Part shown: piece by piece, positions 1 through 10,100 of the stretch | Numbering within the stretch: position 1 is the stretch's first letter | Layout: every line of letters begins with the position of its first letter | Notes under the pieces: generated by a model | What the model was told of the DNA's origin: nothing | What the model saw: the letters and a program-made list of their open reading frames with translations, nothing else | Databases searched by the model: none | Made by a program: the position numbers and the translations under genes | Assembly (NCBI GenBank): GCA_947178305.1 | Contig: CAMWXV010000005.1 | Location: 1 to 35,765, forward strand | Source: an uncultured Porphyromonadaceae bacterium | GTDB lineage: Bacteria > Bacteroidota > Bacteroidia > Bacteroidales > Muribaculaceae | Length of the DNA: 35,765 bases | Reading direction: 5' to 3'

Positions 1-60
1 AAGGAACAGATTGCACGTCAGATATATCAGCGCAGCTCTCGCTAACAGAAACCGATAACA

Positions 61-777
61 GTGGTGGAATCGGGAAGCGCGGCGTTTGTCGGTGTGCATA
101 GCCCATCATCTGACAGAAGCGAGATGTATAACCGTATCAAGAGTTATTTCTCAAAGTCGGCAGGAGGTACAATCATCATAAAGAATGTGCATCTTCTGTC
201 AATAGACAAACAGTCAGTCCTGATGCACATCCTTGAAAATGAGCATCCCGATGTGCGTGTGATATGCACAGCCGAGCCGGAGTTGCTGAAAATGGTTGCC
301 AACAAGACTTTTCGTCCGAACCTGTTTTTCATACTGCGGCAGTCCGATATAGCCGTGCCTGCCTTGAAAGATGATACGGAGGATATTCCTGTTATCGCTG
401 ACTACTTTCTGAAACGATATGCCACCAAGACGGGTAAACAGCGAAAGAAACTTGATGCCTCTGCAATCAAGGCTCTGAAGCTCTATCCGTGGCCCGGCAA
501 TCTTCGGGAATTGAAAGATGTTGTTCTTTTCGCAGCCTTCCATGCCAAAGATGAAACAATCTCGGCCGAGGACATAAACTTCAACCTCTCCGAGCCTGAA
601 ACCGTCGATGAGTTGAACCGCAAGAACCCACGGCAAGAGAAAGAGAACATCATCAAGGCATACCAGCGTGCCGACTCATGGACAGGTGCGGCGAAACTGC
701 TCGGTATCTCCGAAAGGGCTCTCCTTGAACTCCGTAAGAAGCTGGGGATTGACAAGAACGGTCAGCCGCTCCCTTGA
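61..777 (+). CDS. NtrC-type AAA+ / Fis-family (HTH_8) transcriptional regulator, C-terminal part; reading frame appears interrupted upstream
   Basis: WPGNLRELKDVV motif, AAA+ core and a C-terminal Fis-type HTH (IIKAYQRADSWTGAAKLLGISERALLELRKKLGI). Upstream in the same frame, KEQIARQIYQRSSR is followed by TAA (43-45). Confidence 0.75.
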   Translation: MVESGSAAFVGVHSPSSDRSEMYNRIKSYFSKSAGGTIIIKNVHLLSIDKQSVLMHILENEHPDVRVICTAEPELLKMVANKTFRPNLFFILRQSDIAVPALKDDTEDIPVIADYFLKRYATKTGKQRKKLDASAIKALKLYPWPGNLRELKDVVLFAAFHAKDETISAEDINFNLSEPETVDELNRKNPRQEKENIIKAYQRADSWTGAAKLLGISERALLELRKKLGIDKNGQPLP

Positions 778-803
778 TATATCGCTAAAAATGCGTAACT
801 TTG
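773..803 (+). promoter_or_regulatory. Bacteroidetes-type sigma promoter (TTG - N20 - TAACTTTG)
   Basis: TTG at 773-775, 20-nt spacer, TAACTTTG at 796-803; matches the -33/-7 consensus of Bacteroides. Confidence 0.6.
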
Positions 804-809
804 CAACGC

Positions 810-1028
810 GAAATAGCAAAGATACCGCCTGAAGAGTCAGACGGATACAACAATATAGGATAACATAACTTCCGCATAAATTCTATTGTAAATCTGGACC
901 ATTTATAAAAGACGAATTTGGCGTGATGCTTATGCTATGCTCTCAGCATAGCGTGCATACACACTTTATCGTCTTAGGCAGTCCAGAGCCATCAATAGAG
1001 ATAGCGTGAATTGCACGCTATTTTTTTG
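810..1028 (+). ncRNA. Candidate stand-alone structured small RNA
   Basis: Promoter directly upstream, no ORF, nested complementary arms (TCTGGAC 893-899/GTCCAGA 981-987; AAGACGA 909-915/TCGTCTT 969-975; TATGCT 931-936/AGCATA 945-950), and an intrinsic terminator at the 3' end. Confidence 0.5.
1001..1028 (+). terminator. Rho-independent terminator
   Basis: ATAGCGTG-aattg-CACGCTAT followed by a T7 tract. Confidence 0.85.
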
Positions 1029-1083
1029 TCTTTTGAAATGCCATTTTTTTCTTGTCTTAATCTATATTTTAGTCATTAGAAAT

Positions 1084-1141
1084 ATTGTATTGAATAAAAT
1101 ATATCCTTTTTTATTTAATACAATGATTTGATTGAATAAAA
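1084..1141. promoter_or_regulatory. Inverted/direct repeat operator candidate upstream of the DUF4143 ATPase
   Basis: ATTGTATTGAATAAAA (1084-1099) and TTTTATTTAATACAAT (1109-1124) are inverted (15/16). A third ATTGAATAAAA lies at 1131-1141, just before TATATTTG (1147-1154). Confidence 0.5.
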
Positions 1142-1172
1142 AGAGCTATATTTGCAGTCTAATATAGCGACA

Positions 1173-2420
1173 ATGAAAAATATAATCTTTAATCAAAAAG
1201 CAGAGCGCGATGAGCTGATGGCTCGTCCGTATCAGCAGCGACAGACAAAGCACGATGTTGATGAACTACTTGCCAATCCGCTTATCAAACTTATTACCGG
1301 ACCTCGGCGTGTTGGCAAGTCTGTGTTTGCGCTGTTGATGCTGCAAGGCAAAAACTTCGCATATCTGAATTTTGATGACAGCCAATTATTAGACAATTGG
1401 AATGAGGATTTGGTAATGGCCGTTCTTGATGACGTATATCCCGGTTACGATTATCTGCTGCTTGACGAAATCCAAAATCTGCCTGATTGGGATTTGTGGG
1501 TAGGCAAGTTGTACCGTCGGGGAAAGAACCTTATTATCACCGGTAGCAATGCGAAGATGCTGAGCAGTGAGATGGCAACAGTCCTCACAGGACGTTATCT
1601 TCAAATAGAAATGCTCCCTTTTAGTCTTGACGAGGCAATGCGTTGGAATGACATAGACATCTGCAATCCGAGAGAAGAACAGGCTACAAAGGCTGTGGCA
1701 TTGGTAGATGATTATATGCGCAATGGCGGTTATCCAGAAACCATAAAGGCACGCAATATAACGAAGAGTTACCTATCGACGCTGTTTGACTCAATATTAC
1801 TGAAAGATGTTGCCAAGCGTCATAAGGTAAGAAATACATCGGACTTGTATAATCTTGCATCCTATCTGCTCGCCAACTTCTGCAATCCGATATCTGCCAA
1901 TGATCTCGCATCAGAATTAGGGCTGTCAAGCGTGGCTACAACAAAGAAGTTCTGTGACTATCTTGCAGAGCCGTATCTGTTTTTCTATCTTCCGCGTTTC
2001 AACAACAAACTGAAACTGATGAATAAAGCTCCGCGCAAGGTCTATGTGGTGGATAACGGCTTTGTGCAGAGTACGGCATTCAATCTTAGTGAAAACCTCG
2101 GTAGACTATTGGAAAACCAAGTGTTTGTCGAACTGTTGCGCCGAGGATATGAGCCCGGGAACACCCTGTTTTACTACCGCACTCGCAATGATAAAGAGAT
2201 TGACTTCGTTACGCGCCGAGGCACAAAGGTTGAGCAACTGATCCAAGTATGCTACGATGTGACTTCCGCGAAAACCCGCAAGCGCGAACTCGATGCCCTC
2301 GTTGAAGCCTCCGAAGAACTCCACTGCGACAACCTCCTCGTCATCACCAACAACCAAGAAGGACAAATCGAGTGGAAAGGTTTAAACATAACAAGTTTAC
2401 AAATATTTAAATTTCTTTAA
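1173..2420 (+). CDS. AAA ATPase with C-terminal DUF4143 (PD-(D/E)XK-like) domain
   Basis: Walker A GPRRVGKSVFAL, Walker B YDYLLLDEIQNL, ITGSNAKMLSSEMATVLTGR sensor motif, C-terminal FYYRTRNDKEIDFVTRRG. The ATG at 1173 is preferred to the TTG at 1152, which overlaps the predicted -7 element. Confidence 0.85.
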   Translation: MKNIIFNQKAERDELMARPYQQRQTKHDVDELLANPLIKLITGPRRVGKSVFALLMLQGKNFAYLNFDDSQLLDNWNEDLVMAVLDDVYPGYDYLLLDEIQNLPDWDLWVGKLYRRGKNLIITGSNAKMLSSEMATVLTGRYLQIEMLPFSLDEAMRWNDIDICNPREEQATKAVALVDDYMRNGGYPETIKARNITKSYLSTLFDSILLKDVAKRHKVRNTSDLYNLASYLLANFCNPISANDLASELGLSSVATTKKFCDYLAEPYLFFYLPRFNNKLKLMNKAPRKVYVVDNGFVQSTAFNLSENLGRLLENQVFVELLRRGYEPGNTLFYYRTRNDKEIDFVTRRGTKVEQLIQVCYDVTSAKTRKRELDALVEASEELHCDNLLVITNNQEGQIEWKGLNITSLQIFKFL

Positions 2421-2422
2421 CT

Positions 2423-5117
2423 ATGAATGAAATTTCATTAAATTCAAATGCAGAGATAAAAGCATTAGACGCATGTCAAATAAATACCTTTGGACAAATT
2501 AATCTTAAAGCCATTAAAACTATTCTTGAGCAAATGCTTTCAATGATTGGACGTGATGGTATGTTTAGTGAATACACTAAGCATTCAATTCTTCATGTAG
2601 ATGCAATGCTTCAACTTTTAGATCTCATTATTACAGAACGTACCCATGAATGTATGACTGACGCAGATTGGCTTCTCACAGTGCTATCTTTCTATTTTCA
2701 TGATTTAGGCATGCTTGTAACAAAACATGAATATCTAAATCGACACACTAATGATGAATATGTTGAATTTAAAGCAGAATACTTAACCGATCGCAAAAAC
2801 GAAGTTTCGTTAAATAATCTTGGAACTGATGATAAAGAAAAATTCATCTATCAAGAGTATGTGCGCAAAAATCATGGACGTAGAATATCTGATTGGCTTA
2901 ATGAAGAGAATAGCCAGTCATATGATAAGTCTGTACTTGAGTATATTAAAAAAATGGTGGACAGCTTACCACCACTCTTTATTAAAGATTTAGCATCAAT
3001 TTGTCAGAGTCACAATGAGGAAGATTTATATGATTCAAAAAAATATCCTCTAAAAAGAATTTATGGTAATACTCCAAATGAAACTGCAAATGTGTTCTTT
3101 GTAGCCTTATTATTACGTACCGCTGATTTACTTCATATAACATGCGATAGAACTCCAACAATAGAATTTAAGCTTATTTCACCAACCAACCCAATAAGTC
3201 AGTTGGAATGGATTAAACAAGCATCTGTTAATGGAATATCTGTAAAAGATAAAGAAAATAAAGATGGAAAAATAGATCGAGATATACAAAGCGATACTTT
3301 TCAAATTACGGGTTTCTTTAAGGATCCGAAGGGCTATTTCGCACTAATGGATTATTTAGTTTATGCTCAAAAAGAACTTCAAGCTTCATTTAAATTAAAT
3401 GAAGACAATAAACGTAAGTTCGCAAATTCATATGCATATGAATTCCCATGGCGTTATATAGATGACAGTAATATAGAAACAAAGGATTTTGAGCCGAAAC
3501 AATTATCATTCTCAATAGACCAACAAAAAACTTTAGACTTATTAGTTGGTGAAACTCTATATAATAATTTAACTGTAGCTATACGTGAAATAGCTCAAAA
3601 TGCTATTGATGCAGTTCGGGTGAAAAGATATGAAAAGCTTTTAAATGGGGAACGAACTTTTAATCCTAGAATTGAGGTGTCTTGGGATAAATCGACCCGA
3701 AGATTAGTTCTTTCAGATAATGGAACTGGTATGGATATGGACATTATCGAAAATCATTTATTACGAGTCGGCTCATCTAGATATCAAGATGAAGAATTTC
3801 GGAAAACACATCCTGAATACAACTCTATTAGCAGATTTGGAATTGGGTTATTGAGTTGTTTTCTTGTTGCTGACGATGTGGATATTCTTACAAGAATGAA
3901 CGATAATGATAAACCATTATTGCTTAAGATAAGTAAGTTGCATGGGCGTTATTTATTAAAGCATGGAGTTGAAGAAGGAAGCAACTTAAATCTAATTGAT
4001 CGAACAGGAACATCAATTGAATTAAAGATAAGACCTGAAATTGATATTGATCCCGAATCTATTTTAAAAAATTGGATATTGTTTCCTATATGTGATTTTA
4101 CATTCCACTCAGAGGGAAAGAGTATCAATATTGGATATAAAGATACAAAAGACTATATTCAGTCAGCCTTGAAAAAAGTTGGCATTGAAGTGGATAATGA
4201 AAATTACAAAATTCAGAACATAAATGATGGGAATATCGATTTTGCCGTATTATTACGTAAAAATAAATATGTAAACGAATGGAATTTTGTTGAATATCAA
4301 AGTGTTGTTGGTAATAAAGAACTTGATGAAATTCCATGTGGTACTGGAATTGAAGGAATACGTATTGATGAGAATACGCCTGGATTTAAGACGGTATTTT
4401 TTGTTGCTATGGCTAACTTATCAGAATTCTGCTAACAACCTTATTAGAGAAGTTAATACATCAGATTTCTCTGCGATAGAGTTACTAAAAACCTTGTACG
4501 GTTCTGACAATAGAATGTTGAACAAAATTGATATTTTATTAAGTACTCGGCGTTATAATAGTTTCTTAGATAAGATGCTTATTAAAAAATTCCAAATCTC
4601 TAGCATCCAAGTATTTAAAGATTATAGATGTATAACGATGAGTTGGGAAAAAATTATTGACGAAAAATATTGGCAGAGAATTCCTATAGAAAGTTCAATG
4701 CGTAGTATTGATTCTGAACAATCACTATTCTTACAATTATCTGATAATATTAATATTGAGGCAGATTCCTATGAAGGTGTCAGAAGCGAATATGGTCTAT
4801 TTTTATTCAAGAATAGTCCAATACATACTTATCTTCTATCAAAATACACTAGCTTATGCGAAGGTGATGATGACAATTCCTATATTATTCAAGAACTATG
4901 TACTTATATCTCTAAATGTTGCTCAATGTCAAATTTTAAAGGTGTAAAATGGGAGAAAAATATTGAAGAACATTTTTCAAAACAGTACACAGGCTCTTTT
5001 TATCAAAAATTCAAGGAAAGGGTCGATATTGAAGAGCTTGCACAAGTATGTATGCAGAGTAAATTTAATATCTATGATAAAAATAGGTGGTATAGAAATG
5101 CTCGAAATCTATATTAA
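2423..5117 (+). pseudogene. HD-domain + HSP90-like GHKL ATPase protein, apparently frameshifted near 4424 (ORFs 2423-4435 and 4287-5117)
   Basis: HD-type residues (KHSILHVDAM, FYFHDLGML, NHGRRISDW, CQSHNEED, RTADLLH); GHKL motifs (EIAQNAIDAVR, LSDNGTGMD, RFGIGLLSCF). The second ORF is +1 relative to the first and continues as NSANNLIREVNTSDFSAIELLKTLYG. Confidence 0.7.
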
Positions 5118-5141
5118 TTAGTTGTGTCTGAACAAAAAATG

Positions 5142-5174
5142 TTTTGTTTTTGACTACATTTTTTCGTACCTTTG
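5142..5174 (+). promoter_or_regulatory. Bacteroidetes-type promoter (TTTTG - N20 - TACCTTTG)
   Basis: gttttg followed 20 nt later by TACCTTTG (5167-5174). Confidence 0.6.
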
Positions 5175-5179
5175 TAATA

Positions 5180-5371
5180 CCCCGATGGCATAATTGGGAA
5201 GAACATTGAAATAGTGCCGTGTGCAATTCGTGAACGACGGAGAGCGAGGCATTACAACAATCTGAATACTACTTAGTTAAGGCGATAGTCCGCAGCTCCA
5301 GGCGGAACACAAAATGGTTTGTCAAACCGAAGAAAACCGCTGAAAATCAAGATTTTCGGCGGTTTTACTTT
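5180..5371 (+). ncRNA. Candidate stand-alone small RNA (~190 nt)
   Basis: Own promoter and strong terminator with no ORF between; internal stems GCCGT/ACGaCGG, GTCCGC-agctcca-GGCGGAAC, GGTTT-gtc-AAACC. Converges with the hmu operon, so there is no downstream gene to control. Confidence 0.55.
5333..5371 (+). terminator. Rho-independent terminator with a very long stem
   Basis: AAAACCGCTGAAAATC-aa-GATTTTCGGCGGTTTT, a 16-bp stem with one G-U pair, then ACTTT. Confidence 0.85.
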
Positions 5372-5495
5372 ATACCGCCAGCCCCCAATCATAGCAAAAT
5401 ATTGAAATATCCAGTGTGCAAAAAGGGTACATTGAAAATTGTACCACCAACTGCACCCTTTTAAGGATTGTTATCTATGTTGGGCTGTCGGTGTG

Positions 5496-5822
5496 TTATT
5501 CGGGAACATATATTATCTCGCCGTTTTCCAATTCATAGGCGATGCCTACTTTTTTGCCTCGTTTGCCGCTATTTGAGTCTTGATTTTCAGACGGAGTGTA
5601 GCGATTGATTGTGTTGCCGTCTTTTGTGATGATTTCCATATTTTCCTGTCCGGGATTTTTGACCATTGTAAAATCTTCGTTACTGAACATTTCGGTCATA
5701 TTGTAACGGCTTACAAGGGCTACCATGAGGGCAACAGCGAAAACCATTGCTACATCAAAGAGATTGCTTACCACGCTCATAGGGTCGTTATCATCTTCTC
5801 GGTTTAACAGTCTGCGTTTCAT
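5496..5822 (-). CDS. hmuV: HmuV-like DUF2149 protein
   Basis: LNREDDNDPMSVVSNLFDVAMVFAVALMVAL single-TM ExbD-like protein; last gene of the hmu-type operon. Confidence 0.8.
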   Translation of the reverse strand: MKRRLLNREDDNDPMSVVSNLFDVAMVFAVALMVALVSRYNMTEMFSNEDFTMVKNPGQENMEIITKDGNTINRYTPSENQDSNSGKRGKKVGIAYELENGEIIYVPE

Positions 5823-5830
5823 GATTCGTG

Positions 5831-6418
5831 TCAGTTTTCGTTCAATAATTGTGCTACGTATTCAAGGTTGGTCATATCTTGCAGGTACCAACGCTGCTTC
5901 ATTTGTTGGGTTACAAAACCGATGGCTGCGGCAAACAGTCCTACTACGGTTGTGGCAAAGGCTACTTGCATGTTGTATGCCATTGATGCAATGTTGCCGG
6001 TTGAAAGTCCTACCAAAGCCGGCCCCATGGGTATTAGTGTTCCCATCAGTCCGAGCATAGGTCCCATCTTGCCAAGTGTTTTTGATATGGATAGATCTTT
6101 GTCAGCTTCTATTTCAAAACTGGCGAGCAGACGCTGTCTTTGTGCTGAATTTTGTGCTTTTAATAGTTGGTTCATGTAAGTTACAACCAAAGAGGTGTTC
6201 TTTCTGGGCAGGGATTCTGAAAGGGTCATGACATTATCTTTGGTTAGTCCATCCAGTTCCTTGCGAAGTAATGAGGCGGTGCGTTGAATTGACAGATATT
6301 GTCCGAAGAAACATCCAATCAACAGTAGTGCCCGACCGAAAAAGAAAATGAGCAACATGATGACAGGCACAAGCAAGCCTGTTGAAATCCAATACAAGAT
6401 GTCTGAGATGTAATTCAT
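5831..6418 (-). CDS. hmuU: HmuU-like MotA/TolQ/ExbB proton channel family protein
   Basis: TolQ/ExbB-type segment LGKMGPMLGLMGTLIPMGPALVGLSTGNIASMAYNMQVAFATTVVGLFAAAIGF. Confidence 0.85.
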   Translation of the reverse strand: MNYISDILYWISTGLLVPVIMLLIFFFGRALLLIGCFFGQYLSIQRTASLLRKELDGLTKDNVMTLSESLPRKNTSLVVTYMNQLLKAQNSAQRQRLLASFEIEADKDLSISKTLGKMGPMLGLMGTLIPMGPALVGLSTGNIASMAYNMQVAFATTVVGLFAAAIGFVTQQMKQRWYLQDMTNLEYVAQLLNEN

Positions 6419-7116
6419 GATTCTATTTTTTTAGTGATTTTTTTTAATTTGAATTCATAGGTCAACATGCCTCCGAGAAGTCCGATTGCAATAAGTACAC
6501 ATAGGACTGCAAAAGCAATCCAGTTTATTTCACTGATTCCTGCAACGGCAGTGCGACCATTTACTGTGGCAATAATACCCAAAATGGCAATCAAGGCGTT
6601 GGAAAGGAACAGCAGTTCAAGTCGGATTTCGTTTTCGGGTAATAATTTTTTCAGGATGTATGTTCCGAACGGTAATGCGAAAAAGATGATGGCAGCCAGA
6701 GTCCATGCTACAAGAGAAAACGATGTGCCCGGCATGGCGAAAATTACAGTTACCAATGCGCTGTATAGAACCGGGAATATGAGTATGCCCGGAAAGCATC
6801 TTAGGATGCGGTATGCCCAGATTGTCAGTGGCTTTGTTTTTACTGATGCTTGAATGCGTGCTGATAACATGCAGAATGCCATTTGTATGCAAACCTCCAA
6901 TGTGAGGATTACTGCTACATCCAGCATTAGTGCCGGGTCGGAAAGCCAAACTGATATTTGTGATTTTGATTGTTCAATGGCATAAGGCCACATCAAACTT
7001 GTGAACAGTGCACATACCACAGCATAGAATACCGCAGAGTAGAATTTTTGATAGGTCTGCTTCAAAATATAATTGAAGCAGACCAATATCATCATGACGA
7101 GTACAATGGTTTTCAT
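6415..7116 (-). CDS. hmuT: HmuT-like integral membrane protein
   Basis: Multi-TM protein lying between hmuS and hmuU, with 4-nt/1-nt overlaps to its neighbours. Confidence 0.75.
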   Translation of the reverse strand: MKTIVLVMMILVCFNYILKQTYQKFYSAVFYAVVCALFTSLMWPYAIEQSKSQISVWLSDPALMLDVAVILTLEVCIQMAFCMLSARIQASVKTKPLTIWAYRILRCFPGILIFPVLYSALVTVIFAMPGTSFSLVAWTLAAIIFFALPFGTYILKKLLPENEIRLELLFLSNALIAILGIIATVNGRTAVAGISEINWIAFAVLCVLIAIGLLGGMLTYEFKLKKITKKIES

Positions 7117-10100
7117 TATTCTTCCATTTTTTTACGGCGGCGTCGCATTATCAATACTAAAGCGATGATTGCAGCAAGGAATATTATGGCTACCAATACA
7201 TTGCTAACCAAATTTGTTTCCTTGTATGATTTGTTCATCTCATCTCGTTTGAGTACCATGCTTTTGTCTTCGGACAATGAACTTTCGCGAAGCTCCCGGA
7301 TTTGCTGTTTATATTGATTGGATATGTCGGATGAGGTTTTTGATGCAATGAAATCTTGTAGTTTCATATTATTGCAAACAAACCCTGAGCATGATGGCTT
7401 GTATTTGTTTACCAGTTCTGTATGTAGTTCGGCTATGGTTTTCAGCTGTTCGGCTGATGCTTTCCACATACCTTTGCGTGCTGTTTCCATCATTACGGCT
7501 GTCATCTCCTCTAAAGCGGCGGGATTCTGAGATTCAAAATAGTTACGTAGTCCCAGGTTGAACCGGTCCTTTACATAGACTTCATAAATCTCGTTCCACA
7601 ATTCGTTGTCAATGGCTTCGGGCTTCATCACATTCCATCCGTATGTGTTCTGTACTATTTCTGCGAAACCGTTTGCGGCACTTGTTCCGCTTTTCATTTT
7701 CTCTTGTATGTAAGCGGGGTTGAAGATTGTGGTGCGGCTTTCCACTCCGATAGCTTCTTTGAGTTCTTGCATGCGCATATTGTTACGGTTGCGGTAGTCA
7801 CTTAGGTAGGCGTCAGGTTCTTTTCCTGTTACATTGCGTATGGTAAGGTTCATACCTCCCATGAATTCATAAACGTGGTCAAGACTCAACGCTCCCCAAG
7901 TATTGCTTTGGCGTGGCTGAATTACAGCGTCTGTGTTGGTCAAAGCTGCTTCCAAAGCAAACTGCTGTACCTGTTCCCAGGCTTTTTCGTTACCATAGAA
8001 CGCACCCATGTTTTGTAAATAAACATCGGCTATTTCTGAGCTATTTTCCCAGCGGTCTCCGCTCTGCACCATATTAGTGATGCCTGTGCCATAATTGCCG
8101 TTTACACCGCCGAATACACGATAGGTGGATACTTCACGCGCTTCTTTTGGGGACAAACCTTTGTTTATGAGCGTTTGTTCTGCGTCAACTACGCTCTGTG
8201 CCACGAAATTTTCGTATTTGTCGTCTTTGGCGGAAGCAGCCATCTCTACGGCGCGGGATATAAGAAACAGTCGGGATGCAGCAATGTCTCGTAACTGTCC
8301 GCTGGTCTGTACTACCACATCAATACGCGGGCGACCAAGCTGCTGTGATGGAATGAGACGAATGTCGGTTACTCTTCCAAATATGTCTCTTATGGGTTCT
8401 ACGCCTAGCATATATAGAATCTGGGCAATGGTTGCACCTTCAGTTTCAACAAATTCACCGCTCCAAAGCGTGTAGCTGATTTTGCGAGGGATGGAGTCGT
8501 TATGTCGCAGCTGATACATACGTATAGTATTCTCAGCCAATTCTTTTCCATGTTCCCAAGCTGTTTCGCTCGGTGTGGCTTCGGCGTTCACTGCATATAG
8601 GTTACGTCCGGTAGGTATGGCGTTGGGATTGGATATGGGATCCCCACCGGAAGAGGGTGCAGTGTAACCGCCATTCATTGCGTTGATTAGAGATGAAAGC
8701 TCTGCCTCGGGACTTTGCTCTAATTGCATCTTATAAAGGTTGACATTCCGTATGGTTCGTTCAATCTCTATAATGGCACGAGCAAATTTCTTTTCTTCTT
8801 TGGTGTATTCTTTCATGCCAGCCATCATTGCTGCCATTTTGTTTGTTGGCATTTTCGTTGTTTCTTTATTTTTGCCGGTCATGGCATGTTCCGGACGTTT
8901 GCCGATTTTAGGAATCCATGATGGATGTTTTGCTCCGTGTTGTTTATTGCGGTTTATTCCTTTGGGGCGTTTGGCGGTACCGGAAGACTGCATTGACATC
9001 ATTATTGCCAACATGTCTTTTTCGGCGTTGAGAGATTTCTCAATTTCTCGTGCCTTGTTCAGCTCGTCCATTGAAATTCCGGCAATAGTGCAAATTCCGG
9101 CAACGGAGTATTGTGCGGAACCGTTCAAAAGCTGAGTTACCAATTCCCGTGCAGGGGTCAGATAACGGCGAGTAAATGTAGATTTGTGTTTTTCCACATC
9201 TTGATTGGCCTTGCCTCGCAACTTGTCTAAAGCCAACAATGAATAGGCGATAGGTTCGGTGGCCATGGCATAAACACTGCTGTGGATACGTTCCGCAGAA
9301 TATGGAACGCCCATGGTGTATAGCTCTCCGGTTATTTTTTCATTAGCCAATTCTTCTGCAAATGTTTCTATGCGTGCAATTTCTTGTTCGGTATATGGTG
9401 TTGTAAGTAAAGAGTCCAAACGTAGTTCTCTATGAATACCTAACTCTACGGTCAGGCGTTTCACTTTCAAGGCAGCCTGTTCCATGTCAGGTTTGTTATT
9501 TGTGTAGAGCAGGTCGTTGTATTGACGGATTGCGGTGCTGAGGTTTTTATAGATACCTTGTACGCTGCTTTCCATAAACGGAGGTGTCAGATAGGATTGT
9601 AAGGTTGCGTATGCGCGTCGTTTGGCAATCATGCCTTCTCCTACATCATTGATTGAATAGATGTAAAGATGCGGGGTTGCACCGACCAATGCATCTGCCC
9701 AGTCGTTGCTGCTTAATGCAACTTGTTTTCGTGGTGTGAACTCTAAAGATCCATGCGTGCCGAAATGTATCATGACATCGGCTTTGAAATCGTATCGGCT
9801 CCAAAGATAAGATGCTATGTAGGCATGTGGAGGTGCGACATCAGTGCCATGTACAATGGCAAAATCATCATCGCCAGCGCCGGCTGCCAATTGTGGCAAT
9901 AGCACAACATTTCCAAATTCAATACGAGGCAGAGCCAATTTTCCATCGGGTGTTGATATGTAGGATCCCGGAAATTCACCGTCAAGGTTCACGACCTCAG
10001 CCATTTGTTCAGGTCTGATGGCCAAAGATGTCCATTTTGTGTAGTCGGATGCTGAAATAAGTTCCGGGTTTCCATTTTTCAAAAAATCCTCTTTGGCTCC

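Noticed and set aside
4287-4437. Programmed +1 frameshift in the HD-GHKL gene
   Set aside because: No recognisable slippery site or stimulatory element; a simple indel or sequencing error is more economical.
5180-5371. Cobalamin riboswitch (GGGAAG...GTGCAATTCGTGAACGAC looked vaguely similar)
   Set aside because: Canonical conserved boxes are not convincingly present and no co-oriented gene lies downstream.
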